From positions 926,603-990,602 of the forward strand of contig NZ_LISW01000001.1 of NCBI RefSeq assembly GCF_001905735.1: a stretch of DNA of 64,000 nt. Direction: 5' to 3'. The notes beneath the pieces were generated by a model. That model did no database searches. It was not told the DNA's origin and saw only the letters and a program-made list of their open reading frames with translations. Shown in pieces: positions 44,902 through 52,732 of the stretch (within the stretch, counting starts at the first letter, position 1; each line of letters begins with the position of its first letter). The position numbers and the translations under genes were made by a program. This DNA comes from Streptomyces sp. CB01249 (lineage in GTDB: Bacteria > Actinomycetota > Actinomycetes > Streptomycetales > Streptomycetaceae).

Positions 44902-47172
44902 ATGAAGTTCACCGACGGCTTCTGGCTCATGCGTGAGGGCGTAAGCGCCTCCTACGCGACCGAGATCCGCGATCTGCGCGTCAGAGCCGACCAGTTCACC
45001 GCGTACGCGGCGGTGAAACGGGTCGCCGCGCGCGGTGACACCCTCAACACCCCGCTCATCACCGTCGACTGCTTCTCCCCGGCCGAGGGGATCATCGGCG
45101 TCCGCACCACGCACCACGCCGGAAGGGCCCGCCGGGGACCGGACTTCGCCTTCCCCGGGCTCGACCCGGCCGGCTCCGGCGCCCGCACCCGGCAGGACGG
45201 CGGTGTCATCGAACTCACCAGCGGTCCGCTGACCCTGCGGCTGGACCGCGACGGCCCGTACGGTCCGGTCTTTCTCGACACGGACGGCCGCCGCCTGACC
45301 GGCGTCGACACCAAGGGCACCGCCTTCGCCACCACCCCCGACGGCGCGCACCACATGGTCGCCCAACTCGCCCTGGACGTCGGCGAGAACATCTACGGAC
45401 TCGGTGAACGCTTCACCCCGTACGTGAAGAACGGCCAGAGCGTCGACATCTGGCAGGCGGACGGCGGCACCAGCAGCGAACTCGCCTACAAGAACATCCC
45501 GTTCTACCTCTCCTCGCGCGGCTACGGCGTCTTCGTCAACCACCCCGGCAAGGTCTCCTTCGAGGTCGGCTCGGAGTCGGTCGGCCAGGTGCAGTTCAGC
45601 GTCGAGGACCAGTCGCTGGAGTACTACATCGTCGCCGGTCCGACGCCCAAGGAGGTGCTGGCCCGCTACACCGCGCTGACCGGCCGCCCGGCGCTCCCGC
45701 CGGCCTGGTCGTTCGGCCTGTGGCTGACGACGTCCTTCTGCACCTCGTACGACGAGGAGACCGTCACCTCGTTCGTGGAGGGCATGGCCGAGCGCGACAT
45801 CCCGCTCTCCGTCTTCCACTTCGACTGCTTCTGGATGCGCGAGTACCAGTGGTCGGACTTCCTCTGGGACCCGGACGTCTTCCCCGACCCGGAGGGCATG
45901 CTCGCCCGGCTCAAGGAACGCGGGCTGCGCATCAGCATGTGGATCAACCCGTACATCGCCCAGAAGTCGGCGCTGTTCGCCGAGGGCGCCGAACTCGGCC
46001 ATCTGGTCCGCCGCCCCAACGGTGACGTCTGGCAGTGGGACCTGTGGCAGCCCGGCATGGCCCTGGTCGACTTCACCAGCCCCGCCGCCCGCGAGTGGTA
46101 CACCGGCAAGCTGCGACTGCTGCTCGACCAAGGCGTCGACTGCTTCAAGACGGACTTCGGCGAGCGCGTTCCGACCGACGTCGTCTGGCACGACGGCTCG
46201 GACCCCGAGCGGATGCACAACTACTACGCGCAGATCTACAACAGGACGGTCTTCGAACTCCTGGAGAAGGAGCGCGGCCACGGCGAGGCGGTCCTCTTCG
46301 CCCGCTCGGCCACGGCCGGCGGCCAGCAGTTCCCCGTCCACTGGGGCGGCGACTGCTTCGCCTCGTTCACGGCCATGGCCGAGTCCCTGCGCGGCGGCCT
46401 GTCCCTGTCGCTCTCCGGCTTCGGCTTCTGGAGCCACGACATCGGCGGCTTCGAGGGCACCCCGGACCCGGCGGTCTTCAAGCGCTGGCTCGCCTTCGGC
46501 CTGCTCTCCTCGCACAGCCGGCTGCACGGCAACGTCTCCTATCGGGTGCCGTGGGAGTTCGGCGAGGAAGCGGTGGACGTCGCCCGGAAGTTCACCCTCC
46601 TCAAGCACCGCCTCATGCCGTACCTCTACGGTGCCGCCGCCACCGCCCACCGCACCGGCATCCCCGTGATGCGGCCCATGCTGCTCGAATTCCCGGACGA
46701 CCCCGCCACCCGCACCCTGGACCGGCAGTACATGCTCGGCCCCGACCTGCTGGTCGCCCCGGTCTTCACGGAGGACGGGCAGGTCGAGTACTACGTCCCC
46801 GAGGGCACCTGGACCCACCTGCTCACCGGCGAGACGGTCACCGGTCCCGCCTGGCGCCACGAGACCCACGGCTTCGACAGCCTCCCGGTCCTCGTCCGCC
46901 CCGGCGCGGTCCTGCCCTGGGGCGGCGACGACCGGCGCCCGGACGGCGACTGGCTGGACGGGCTCACGCTGCGGGTGTTCGGTGAGGCGGACGGTACGGA
47001 GGTGACCGTGCCGGACCACGCGGGTGCCGCCGCCACCACCTTCCGGGTGACCCGCGACGGCGACACCCTGACCGTCACCTCCGCACGCATCGACCGCCCG
47101 TACCACGTGGTCGCCGAGGCCACGGGCGCGACGGGGGAGGGGAGGGGGACGGTGACCGTGCGGGGCGCGTGA
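44902..47172 (+). CDS. GH31 alpha-xylosidase
   Basis: 756 aa; ATG with AAGGAG upstream, 52 bases after the GH3 stop. The start MKFTDGFWLMREGV, the LGERFTPYVKNGQSVDIWQADGGTSSELAYKNIPFYLSSRGYGVFVNH region and the length match YicI-type alpha-xylosidases closely. The nucleophile is Asp418 in CFKTDFGERVP, near the position of the YicI nucleophile. The acid/base Asp is in HWGGDCFAS. A distal beta domain ends the protein. The enzyme removes alpha-1,6-xylose from the non-reducing end of xyloglucan oligosaccharides. It is co-transcribed with the GH3 beta-glucosidase, which acts alternately with it. The xylose would feed the xylAB genes at 52.7-55.6 kb. Confidence 0.93.
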   Translation: MKFTDGFWLMREGVSASYATEIRDLRVRADQFTAYAAVKRVAARGDTLNTPLITVDCFSPAEGIIGVRTTHHAGRARRGPDFAFPGLDPAGSGARTRQDGGVIELTSGPLTLRLDRDGPYGPVFLDTDGRRLTGVDTKGTAFATTPDGAHHMVAQLALDVGENIYGLGERFTPYVKNGQSVDIWQADGGTSSELAYKNIPFYLSSRGYGVFVNHPGKVSFEVGSESVGQVQFSVEDQSLEYYIVAGPTPKEVLARYTALTGRPALPPAWSFGLWLTTSFCTSYDEETVTSFVEGMAERDIPLSVFHFDCFWMREYQWSDFLWDPDVFPDPEGMLARLKERGLRISMWINPYIAQKSALFAEGAELGHLVRRPNGDVWQWDLWQPGMALVDFTSPAAREWYTGKLRLLLDQGVDCFKTDFGERVPTDVVWHDGSDPERMHNYYAQIYNRTVFELLEKERGHGEAVLFARSATAGGQQFPVHWGGDCFASFTAMAESLRGGLSLSLSGFGFWSHDIGGFEGTPDPAVFKRWLAFGLLSSHSRLHGNVSYRVPWEFGEEAVDVARKFTLLKHRLMPYLYGAAATAHRTGIPVMRPMLLEFPDDPATRTLDRQYMLGPDLLVAPVFTEDGQVEYYVPEGTWTHLLTGETVTGPAWRHETHGFDSLPVLVRPGAVLPWGGDDRRPDGDWLDGLTLRVFGEADGTEVTVPDHAGAAATTFRVTRDGDTLTVTSARIDRPYHVVAEATGATGEGRGTVTVRGA

Positions 47173-47177
47173 GCGAC

Positions 47178-47207
47178 GGCGGGGCGGTCCGCGGGGAGCG
47201 CCCCGCC
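47178..47207. terminator. Terminator between GH31 and DUF4232 genes
   Basis: GGCGGGGCG (47178-47186) pairs with CGCCCCGCC (47199-47207). It lies in the 38-base gap between two converging genes, so it can serve both. Confidence 0.7.
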
Positions 47208-47210
47208 TCC

Positions 47211-47717
47211 TCAGTCCGTGCCCGCCGACAGCGCCCGGTCCGCCGCGCCCCGCGAGGCGTGCCAGAGCGTCGTCACCGGCTCCCAGACCCGGACGCCGTC
47301 CGCCATGCCGACGGCCGACGCCGCGAACGTCACCCCGTAGTGCGCCGGGTCCGCCGCGACGGACAGGCTGCGCACGACATGGCCCTCGGTCGTCCCCGGC
47401 GCGGCCGTGCGCACGGCCGCGTACCCGCGCTCGCCCGGCGACAGCACGTACGGCCCGCTCGTCGACGGCGGTACGGGCTGCGCCGAGCCGTCCAGGCCCC
47501 GGAACGTGACCGTCGGGATGCGGTCCACGGCACAGGCCCGGCCGCCCTCGTTGACCACGGAGATCCGGGCGGTGTTCTGCGCGCCGCCGGGCCCGGCGGA
47601 GACGCGGAGGTCCTTCTCCTGGCAGGGGGCGGTCGTGGCCGAGGCCGCGGGGGCGGTCAGGGCGGTGGCGGCGGCAGCGGTGACGGCAGCGGTGGTGAGG
47701 GCGGTGCGCAGACGCAT
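47211..47717 (-). CDS. Secreted DUF4232 protein
   Basis: 168 aa from ATG at 47717 with GGGGAGA upstream; the longer frame to 47813 lacks a signal-like start. The signal peptide is RLRTALTTAAVTAAAATALTAP..ASA. The mature part is a small beta domain of the DUF4232 type: a Cys pair (TAPCQEKDLRV, GRACAVDRIPTVTFRG), NTARISVVNEG, and GVRVWEPVTTLWHAS at the end. These proteins are abundant in Streptomyces; function unknown, probably exported. It is divergent from the TetR-family gene. Confidence 0.8.
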   Translation of the reverse strand: MRLRTALTTAAVTAAAATALTAPAASATTAPCQEKDLRVSAGPGGAQNTARISVVNEGGRACAVDRIPTVTFRGLDGSAQPVPPSTSGPYVLSPGERGYAAVRTAAPGTTEGHVVRSLSVAADPAHYGVTFAASAVGMADGVRVWEPVTTLWHASRGAADRALSAGTD

Positions 47718-47855
47718 GGTGTTTCTCCCCTGGAAGCCGGTGGGCGACTGTCTCTGACAGTCTGAGCTGTTTGCCGGAATCGCGGCGATAAAACCGACAT
47801 ATCGATCCGGCAACGTGTCGCGAGCGAGGAGGAATGCCTTGAGGCCTTTTGCATT

Positions 47856-47874
47856 TGCCTAAACCCCTTAGGCA
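47856..47874. promoter_or_regulatory. Candidate TetR-family operator
   Basis: TGCCTAA (47856-47862) and TTAGGCA (47868-47874) are perfect inverted arms with a five-base spacer, 36 bases before the TetR-family start. The form is typical of a TetR operator, so autoregulation is likely. It could also affect the divergent DUF4232 gene. Confidence 0.55.
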
Positions 47875-47910
47875 GGCGCATGATGGCCGTCCCCGGACGA
47901 GGAGGCGACC

Positions 47911-48489
47911 ATGGTGCGCGCGGGTCTCACCGCCGAACGCCTGACCAGAGCGGGCGCCGAGCTGGCCGACGAGGTCGGCTTCGACCAGGTGACCGTCTCG
48001 GCGCTGGCGCGGCAGTTCGACGTCAAGGTGGCGAGCCTCTACTCGCACCTGAAGAACTCCCACGACCTCAAGACCCGGATCGCCCTGCTCGCCCTGGAGG
48101 AGATGGCTGACCGGGGCGCCGCCGCCCTCGTCGGGCGGGCCGGCAAGGACGCGCTGAGCGCCCTCGGCGACATGTACCGGGACTACGCCCGCGAGCACCC
48201 CGGCCGTTACGCCGCGGCCCAGATGACGCTCGACCCCGAAACGGCGGCCGCCAGTGCCGGTCTGCGGCACTCCCGGATGACCCGGGCCATCCTGCGCGGC
48301 TACGACCTGACCGAGCCGGACCAGACGCATGCCGTACGGCTCCTGGGCAGCGTGTTCCACGGATTCACCACCCTGGAGGCCCAGGGCGGGTTCAGCCACA
48401 GCGCCCCCGACTCGCAGGAGTCCTGGTCCCGCACCCTGGACGCGCTGGACGCCCTCCTGCGCAACTGGCCCGCACCCCGGGTCCCGTGA
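47911..48489 (+). CDS. TetR-family transcriptional regulator
   Basis: 192 aa; ATG with GAGGAGG upstream. The N-terminal helix-turn-helix is clear: LTAERLTRAGAELADEVGFDQVTVSALARQFDVKVASLYSHLKN. The C-terminal ligand domain resembles the TetR WHG-type domain (RLLGSVFHGFTTLEAQGGF). A palindrome upstream is its probable operator. The SGNH-hydrolase gene begins 25 bases after its stop behind GTGGAG, so the two are likely co-transcribed and functionally linked. The effector is unknown. Confidence 0.9.
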   Translation: MVRAGLTAERLTRAGAELADEVGFDQVTVSALARQFDVKVASLYSHLKNSHDLKTRIALLALEEMADRGAAALVGRAGKDALSALGDMYRDYAREHPGRYAAAQMTLDPETAAASAGLRHSRMTRAILRGYDLTEPDQTHAVRLLGSVFHGFTTLEAQGGFSHSAPDSQESWSRTLDALDALLRNWPAPRVP

Positions 48490-48514
48490 CCCAGCGACCT
48501 CAGCGAGTGGAGCC

Positions 48515-49702
48515 ATGAACACCGACGCAGCCACACCCCTCCCGTTCACCACCCCCGTCACGCCCGCCCTCCTGCGCGGCGCGCTCGACGTGGAGCGCAC
48601 CGATGCCGGGCTGCTCCCGCACCGGCTGCCCGCCGCCGCCCGCGCCCAGGCCCCGGACGGCCAGATCGCCCTGGCCGAGGCCCAGCCCTCCGGCGTCCGG
48701 CTCGTCTTCCGGACCCGGGCCACGGTGGTCGAGCTGGAGGCCCGGCGCACCCGGACCGTCTACGCGGGCGTCCCGCCGAGGCCCGGTGGGGTGTACGACC
48801 TGCTGGTGGACGGCGCCCTCGCGGCGCAGGGTTCCGCGAGCGGCGGCAACGTCCTGGATGTCGACATGACGACCGGGCAGACCCGGTTCCGTGCCGGGCC
48901 GGTCGGGTCCGTGCGGTTCGACGGGCTCGCGGACCGCGAGAAGGACGTCGAGGTCTGGCTGCCGTACAACGAACGCACCGAGGTCGTCGCCCTGCACACC
49001 GACGCGCCCGTCACGCCCGCCCCGGCCTCCGGCCGCAAGGTGTGGCTGCATCACGGCAGTTCGATCAGCCACGGCTCCGACGCGGCGAGCCCCACGACCA
49101 CCTGGCCCGCGCGTGCGGCGCTGCTCGGCGGCGTCGAACTGGTCAACCTCGGCCTCGGCGGCAGCGCCCTGCTCGACCCGTTCACGGCCCGCGCGATGCG
49201 GGACACCCCCGCGGACCTGATCAGCGTCAAGATCGGTATCAACCTCGTCAACGCCGACGTGATGCGGGTGCGCGCCTTCGCCCCGGCGGTGCACGGCTTC
49301 CTCGACACCCTCCGCGAGGGCCACCCGGACACCCCGCTCCTGGTGGTGTCGTCCGTGCTGTGCCCCATCCACGAGGACACCCCGGGCCCCAGCGTCCCCG
49401 ACTTCAGCCGCCTCGGCGAGGGCAGGGTCCGCTTCGCGGCGATGGGCGACCCGGAAGGCCCCGCCACCGGCAAGCTGACGCTCCACGTCATCCGAGACGA
49501 ACTGGCCGCCCTGGTGGACCAACGCTCCGCCGAGGACCCGCAGTTGCACTACCTGGACGGCCGTGAGCTGTACGGCGAGGCGGATGCGGAGGAGCTTCCC
49601 CTCCCCGACGCGCTCCACCCCGACGCCGCCACGCACCTGCGCATGGGCGACCGCTTCGCGGCCCTGGCCTTCGGGGAGGGCGGCGCGTTCGCCGGGACGT
49701 AA
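48515..49702 (+). CDS. SGNH/GDSL hydrolase with N-terminal beta domain
   Basis: 395 aa from ATG at 48515, with GTGGAG upstream; the frame extends back into the TetR gene but that part is a shadow. The N-terminal beta-sandwich (about 1-170) resembles those of CE2-like acetylesterases. The SGNH core has the nucleophile Ser in WLHHGSSISHGSD, Gly in LVNLGLGGSAL, Asn in SVKIGINLVN, and the Asp-x-x-His of LPDALHPDAATH. No signal peptide is seen. Likely substrates are acetyl or other short esters. Co-transcription with a TetR regulator suggests induction by a small molecule. It lies 1.3 kb from the xyloglucan genes, so a role in deacetylating oligosaccharides is possible but not shown. Confidence 0.82.
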   Translation: MNTDAATPLPFTTPVTPALLRGALDVERTDAGLLPHRLPAAARAQAPDGQIALAEAQPSGVRLVFRTRATVVELEARRTRTVYAGVPPRPGGVYDLLVDGALAAQGSASGGNVLDVDMTTGQTRFRAGPVGSVRFDGLADREKDVEVWLPYNERTEVVALHTDAPVTPAPASGRKVWLHHGSSISHGSDAASPTTTWPARAALLGGVELVNLGLGGSALLDPFTARAMRDTPADLISVKIGINLVNADVMRVRAFAPAVHGFLDTLREGHPDTPLLVVSSVLCPIHEDTPGPSVPDFSRLGEGRVRFAAMGDPEGPATGKLTLHVIRDELAALVDQRSAEDPQLHYLDGRELYGEADAEELPLPDALHPDAATHLRMGDRFAALAFGEGGAFAGT

Positions 49703-49757
49703 CCAGCGGCCGCGAAAAGGAGTACGCCGCACCGCCCGTTCGGGGGAGGATGCGGCG

Positions 49758-50492
49758 ATGAACGACGATCCGCTGATGGCCAGGGCCCGCCGCCTGTGGG
49801 AGACGCTGGCCGGTGTCCCCGTCCCCTCCGCCCCGGACGGCGGCCCGGTCGTCGTCACGGCGCCCGCGTCCGCGCTGTGCCCGCCGGCCTGGGTGGGCAC
49901 GGTGCTCCTCGGTGACACGGCGCTCGTCACGGCGCCCACCGACGCGGCGGCGGATGTGGTGCGCCGCGCGCTGAAGGCCGTACCGACCCGGGAACTCGCC
50001 GAACCGGACGCGATCCGGAGCGAGTTGCCGGTCGCCGAGGTGCTGGGCCCGGCCACCCTCGCCTATCTGACGGCCGACGCCTTCCGGCCGTACGAGCCCC
50101 CGGACGTCACCGTCACCACCCTGCCCGCCGACGACCCGGAGCTGCTGAGGCTGCTCGCGTCGGTGAGCGAGGAGGACGCGGGGGAGTGCGGGCTGGACGA
50201 GATCACCTCCCCGGCCTTCGTCGTACGCGAGGACGCCACCGGGCTCGTCGCGGCGGCCGGGTACGAGGACTGGCCCGGGGAGACCGCCCACCTCTGTGTG
50301 CTGACCGCGCCGGGCGCCCGGGGCCGGGGCCTGGCCCGCGCGGTGGCCTCCGCCGCGACGCGCCACGCCCTCGCGGCGGACCGGCTGCCCCAGTGGCGGG
50401 CGCGGCCGGAGGCGTCACGGCGTGTGGCGAGGGCGCTCGGATACCGGGAACTGGGCAGCCAGTTGAGCGTGCGGCTGCACGGACCCGCGTAA
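49758..50492 (+). CDS. GNAT-family N-acetyltransferase
   Basis: 244 aa from ATG at 49758 with GGGGGAGGA upstream; another ATG at 49750 runs into a stop at once. The C-terminal half (about 140-240) is a GNAT fold: FVVREDATGLVAAAGYEDW, then the acetyl-CoA loop APGARGRGLARAVASAATRHAL, then ASRRVARALGYRELGSQLSV. The N-terminal half is a degenerate second domain typical of many actinobacterial GNATs. The acceptor substrate is unknown. It seems to be a single-gene unit, with a terminator hairpin right after it. Confidence 0.83.
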   Translation: MNDDPLMARARRLWETLAGVPVPSAPDGGPVVVTAPASALCPPAWVGTVLLGDTALVTAPTDAAADVVRRALKAVPTRELAEPDAIRSELPVAEVLGPATLAYLTADAFRPYEPPDVTVTTLPADDPELLRLLASVSEEDAGECGLDEITSPAFVVREDATGLVAAAGYEDWPGETAHLCVLTAPGARGRGLARAVASAATRHALAADRLPQWRARPEASRRVARALGYRELGSQLSVRLHGPA

Positions 50493-50495
50493 CGC

Positions 50496-50532
50496 CGCCG
50501 GACCGGCCCCCGGAGCAGGGACCGGTCCGGCG
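50496..50532. terminator. Terminator between converging GNAT and membrane-protein genes
   Basis: CGCCGGACCGG (50496-50506) and CCGGTCCGGCG (50522-50532) form a perfect 11-bp stem between the stop codons at 50492 and 50545. Confidence 0.75.
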
Positions 50533-50544
50533 ACGGGCACACCG

Positions 50545-51384
50545 TCAGGCGCCCGGCGGCACGTGGGTCGGGCGGCCCCGGCCCCGGGTCACCGTGTAGC
50601 CGAAGACGCCCGCGAGGGCGGCGAGCAGTCCGCCACCGGCCGTCCACAGCCAGCGGCTGGTCCACCAGCCGGAGGACCAGCCGTCCTCGGGCTCACCGGC
50701 CGACGCGACCGGCTGGGCGGAGGCGTCGGTGCCGTCCGCGTCGTCCGAAGCCTGCTCGGCCGAGGAGACCCCCGGGACCAGCGGCTTCGACAGGCCGCCG
50801 TCCACGTCGGCGGACCCGCCCTGGTCCTTCGAGCCGACCTTCACCTCGGTGTGCACCGGCAGACCGAGGTCCGCCTGCGCCAGGTCCACGACCGTGAGGC
50901 GGACGTAGTAGCTGCCCGGCAGCGGGTCGTTGGCCCACTGCTCGGCGTTGGCGCGGACGGTACGCAGCACACAGGTCAGCTCGACCGTGGCGGCGTCGGC
51001 CGCGGCGGTGCCGGTCTGCTTGCCGTACATGCACGCCTGGCGGCGGCGCAGCCCGTCGTACACATCGACCTGCCAGGTCTGCGCCCCGTGCCGGGCGGCG
51101 CTCTCGGGCAGCGTGACCTTCGCCGTCACCGTGGCGCGCTGCCCGGCGTCGGCCGGGAAGACCCAGTACAGGTAGTCGCCGGTCGAGGCCCCGGCGGTGG
51201 CGGTCTCGCCCTGCTGGAGGGCCGTGGCGGTCCGGAAGGTGGTGCCGGCCTCCGTGGGGCCGGAGCCGTCACCGGAGGCGCTGGGGCTCGGCGACGGGTC
51301 GTCGGCCGCGGCGGCGCCCGCCCCGGTCAGCACGGCCAGGCCGGTCAGCAGCGCGCCCGCGAGCACACGTCTCGTACGGGACAT
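50545..51384 (-). CDS. Secreted, membrane-anchored protein of unknown function, partner of the VWA protein
   Basis: 279 aa from ATG at 51384, in an ATGA overlap with the VWA gene. It has a signal peptide (LAGALLTGLAVLTGAGAAAAD), a beta-rich extracellular domain (GDYLYWVFPADAGQRATVTAKV, WQVDVYDGLRRRQACMYG, PGSYYVRLTVVD), an acidic Ser/Asp linker, and a C-terminal membrane segment (WLWTAGGGLLAALAGVFGYTV) with a basic tail. The beta domain resembles the C-terminal half of the VWA protein in general layout. I do not recognise a named family. Translational coupling suggests that the two products form a complex at the cell surface. Confidence 0.78.
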   Translation of the reverse strand: MSRTRRVLAGALLTGLAVLTGAGAAAADDPSPSPSASGDGSGPTEAGTTFRTATALQQGETATAGASTGDYLYWVFPADAGQRATVTAKVTLPESAARHGAQTWQVDVYDGLRRRQACMYGKQTGTAAADAATVELTCVLRTVRANAEQWANDPLPGSYYVRLTVVDLAQADLGLPVHTEVKVGSKDQGGSADVDGGLSKPLVPGVSSAEQASDDADGTDASAQPVASAGEPEDGWSSGWWTSRWLWTAGGGLLAALAGVFGYTVTRGRGRPTHVPPGA

Positions 51385-52649
51385 CAGCGGGTCCTCCAGA
51401 CAGCGATGCGCCAGCGTGAGATCCAGCCGAAGAGCAGACCCACGATCAATCCGGTCAGGGTGAGCAGGCCCAGCAGCCACCAGCCGTGGCCCAGACCGAA
51501 GGCGGCGACGTCCGCCGCCTCGTCGGGCGCGTCCACCACGTCGACGGTCAGCTCCAGAGGCATGCCGGGGGTGGTCTTCACCGAGGCCGGGGCCGAGAAC
51601 GAGTTGCTGACCTGGAGGCACACGGTCTCCGGGGTCTGCTCGTCCTCGTCCTGCTCGGGCTTCGGGTAGCGCAGCCCGGACGAGATGGCGTCGGTGCGCC
51701 CGGTCCCGGACTCGGAGCCCCGGACGATCTCACGGCCGTGCGTGGTCACCGCGCGCAGCAGCATCCCGTAGTCGTTGTTGACGGCGCGGTCGGCGAACAC
51801 GCTGACCGAGGCGCGCAGTTCCTGACCGGGCTTCACCTCGACCTTGTACCAGCGGTGCTCGGCGAACTTCTCGCGGTCGGTGTAGAGGCCCGGCTTCAGC
51901 TCGGGTGCGTCCGTGCAGCTGTCGGTGCCCTTCGTGGCGACCGGGGTGACCACGGGCTCCGCCGCCCGGTCCACCAACTGCTTCACTCGGCCGGACAGTT
52001 CGTCGGTGTGCTGGACGGCCGTGTAGGTGCCGCCGGTGGCCTCGGCGATGCAGGTCAGCTGCTGGCGGATCTTCGCGTTGGGCACCAGGCCCAGCGTGTC
52101 GATGACCAGGTGGATGCCGCGCGCCGCGATGTCGCGGGCGACCTCGCACGGGTCGAGCGGGCCGCAGGTGTCCTCGCCGTCGCTGATCAGCACGATCCGG
52201 CGGGTGGAGTCGCCGCCCTCCAGATCGTCGGCGGCGCCCAGCAGCGCGGGGCCGATCGGGGTCCAGCCGGTGGGGGCGAGCGTGGCCACGGCGGTCTTCG
52301 CCTCGGTGCGGTCCAGCGGGCCGACCGGGTACAGCTGCTTGGTGTCCTTGCAGCCCACCTTGCGGTCGTCGCCCGGATAGTCGGCGCCGAGGGTGCGGAT
52401 GCCGAGCTGCACCTGCTCCGGCACCGCGTCCAGCACCTCGTTGAACGCCTGCTTCGCCGCGCTCATCCGGGACTGGCCGTCGATGTCGCGGGTCCGCATG
52501 GAACCGCTGACGTCCAGGACCAGTTCGACCTTGGGGGAGGCTTGGGTGGGGGTTTCGTCGGCCGATGCGGGCAGCGCCGAGCCGAGCCCGGCGGTCAGGG
52601 TGGCGAGCAGGATGCCCACCCCGACCGTCAGCCTTCTTCTTATGATCAT
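51384..52649 (-). CDS. Membrane-anchored von Willebrand factor A domain protein
   Basis: 421 aa with a signal peptide (VGVGILLATLTAGLGSALPASA). The VWA domain (about 38-230) has the MIDAS motif DVSGSMRTRD, TGWTPIGPAL as the second metal-site element, and VLISDGEDTCGPLDPCEVA. A beta-rich region follows, LKPGLYTDREKFAEHRWYKVEVKPGQ. A C-terminal membrane segment (WWLLGLLTLTGLIVGLLFGWI) and a short basic tail end the protein. VWA domains bind metal and mediate protein-protein contacts; here they face outside the membrane. The gene is coupled to the downstream membrane protein. Function unknown. Confidence 0.88.
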   Translation of the reverse strand: MIIRRRLTVGVGILLATLTAGLGSALPASADETPTQASPKVELVLDVSGSMRTRDIDGQSRMSAAKQAFNEVLDAVPEQVQLGIRTLGADYPGDDRKVGCKDTKQLYPVGPLDRTEAKTAVATLAPTGWTPIGPALLGAADDLEGGDSTRRIVLISDGEDTCGPLDPCEVARDIAARGIHLVIDTLGLVPNAKIRQQLTCIAEATGGTYTAVQHTDELSGRVKQLVDRAAEPVVTPVATKGTDSCTDAPELKPGLYTDREKFAEHRWYKVEVKPGQELRASVSVFADRAVNNDYGMLLRAVTTHGREIVRGSESGTGRTDAISSGLRYPKPEQDEDEQTPETVCLQVSNSFSAPASVKTTPGMPLELTVDVVDAPDEAADVAAFGLGHGWWLLGLLTLTGLIVGLLFGWISRWRIAVWRTR

Positions 52650-52732
52650 CGCCGGATAGTAGTGAACATCAGTTCGCTATCCAAAACGGCTGGTGGCCGC
52701 CGTGCGGGCGCACAGCGGCCCTTGACGGCCGG

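Noticed and set aside
44830..48750. Minus-strand open frame of 1306 codons
   Set aside because: It runs antisense to GH31, the TetR gene and part of the SGNH gene, with low-complexity Gly/Val/Arg composition and no recognisable motif.
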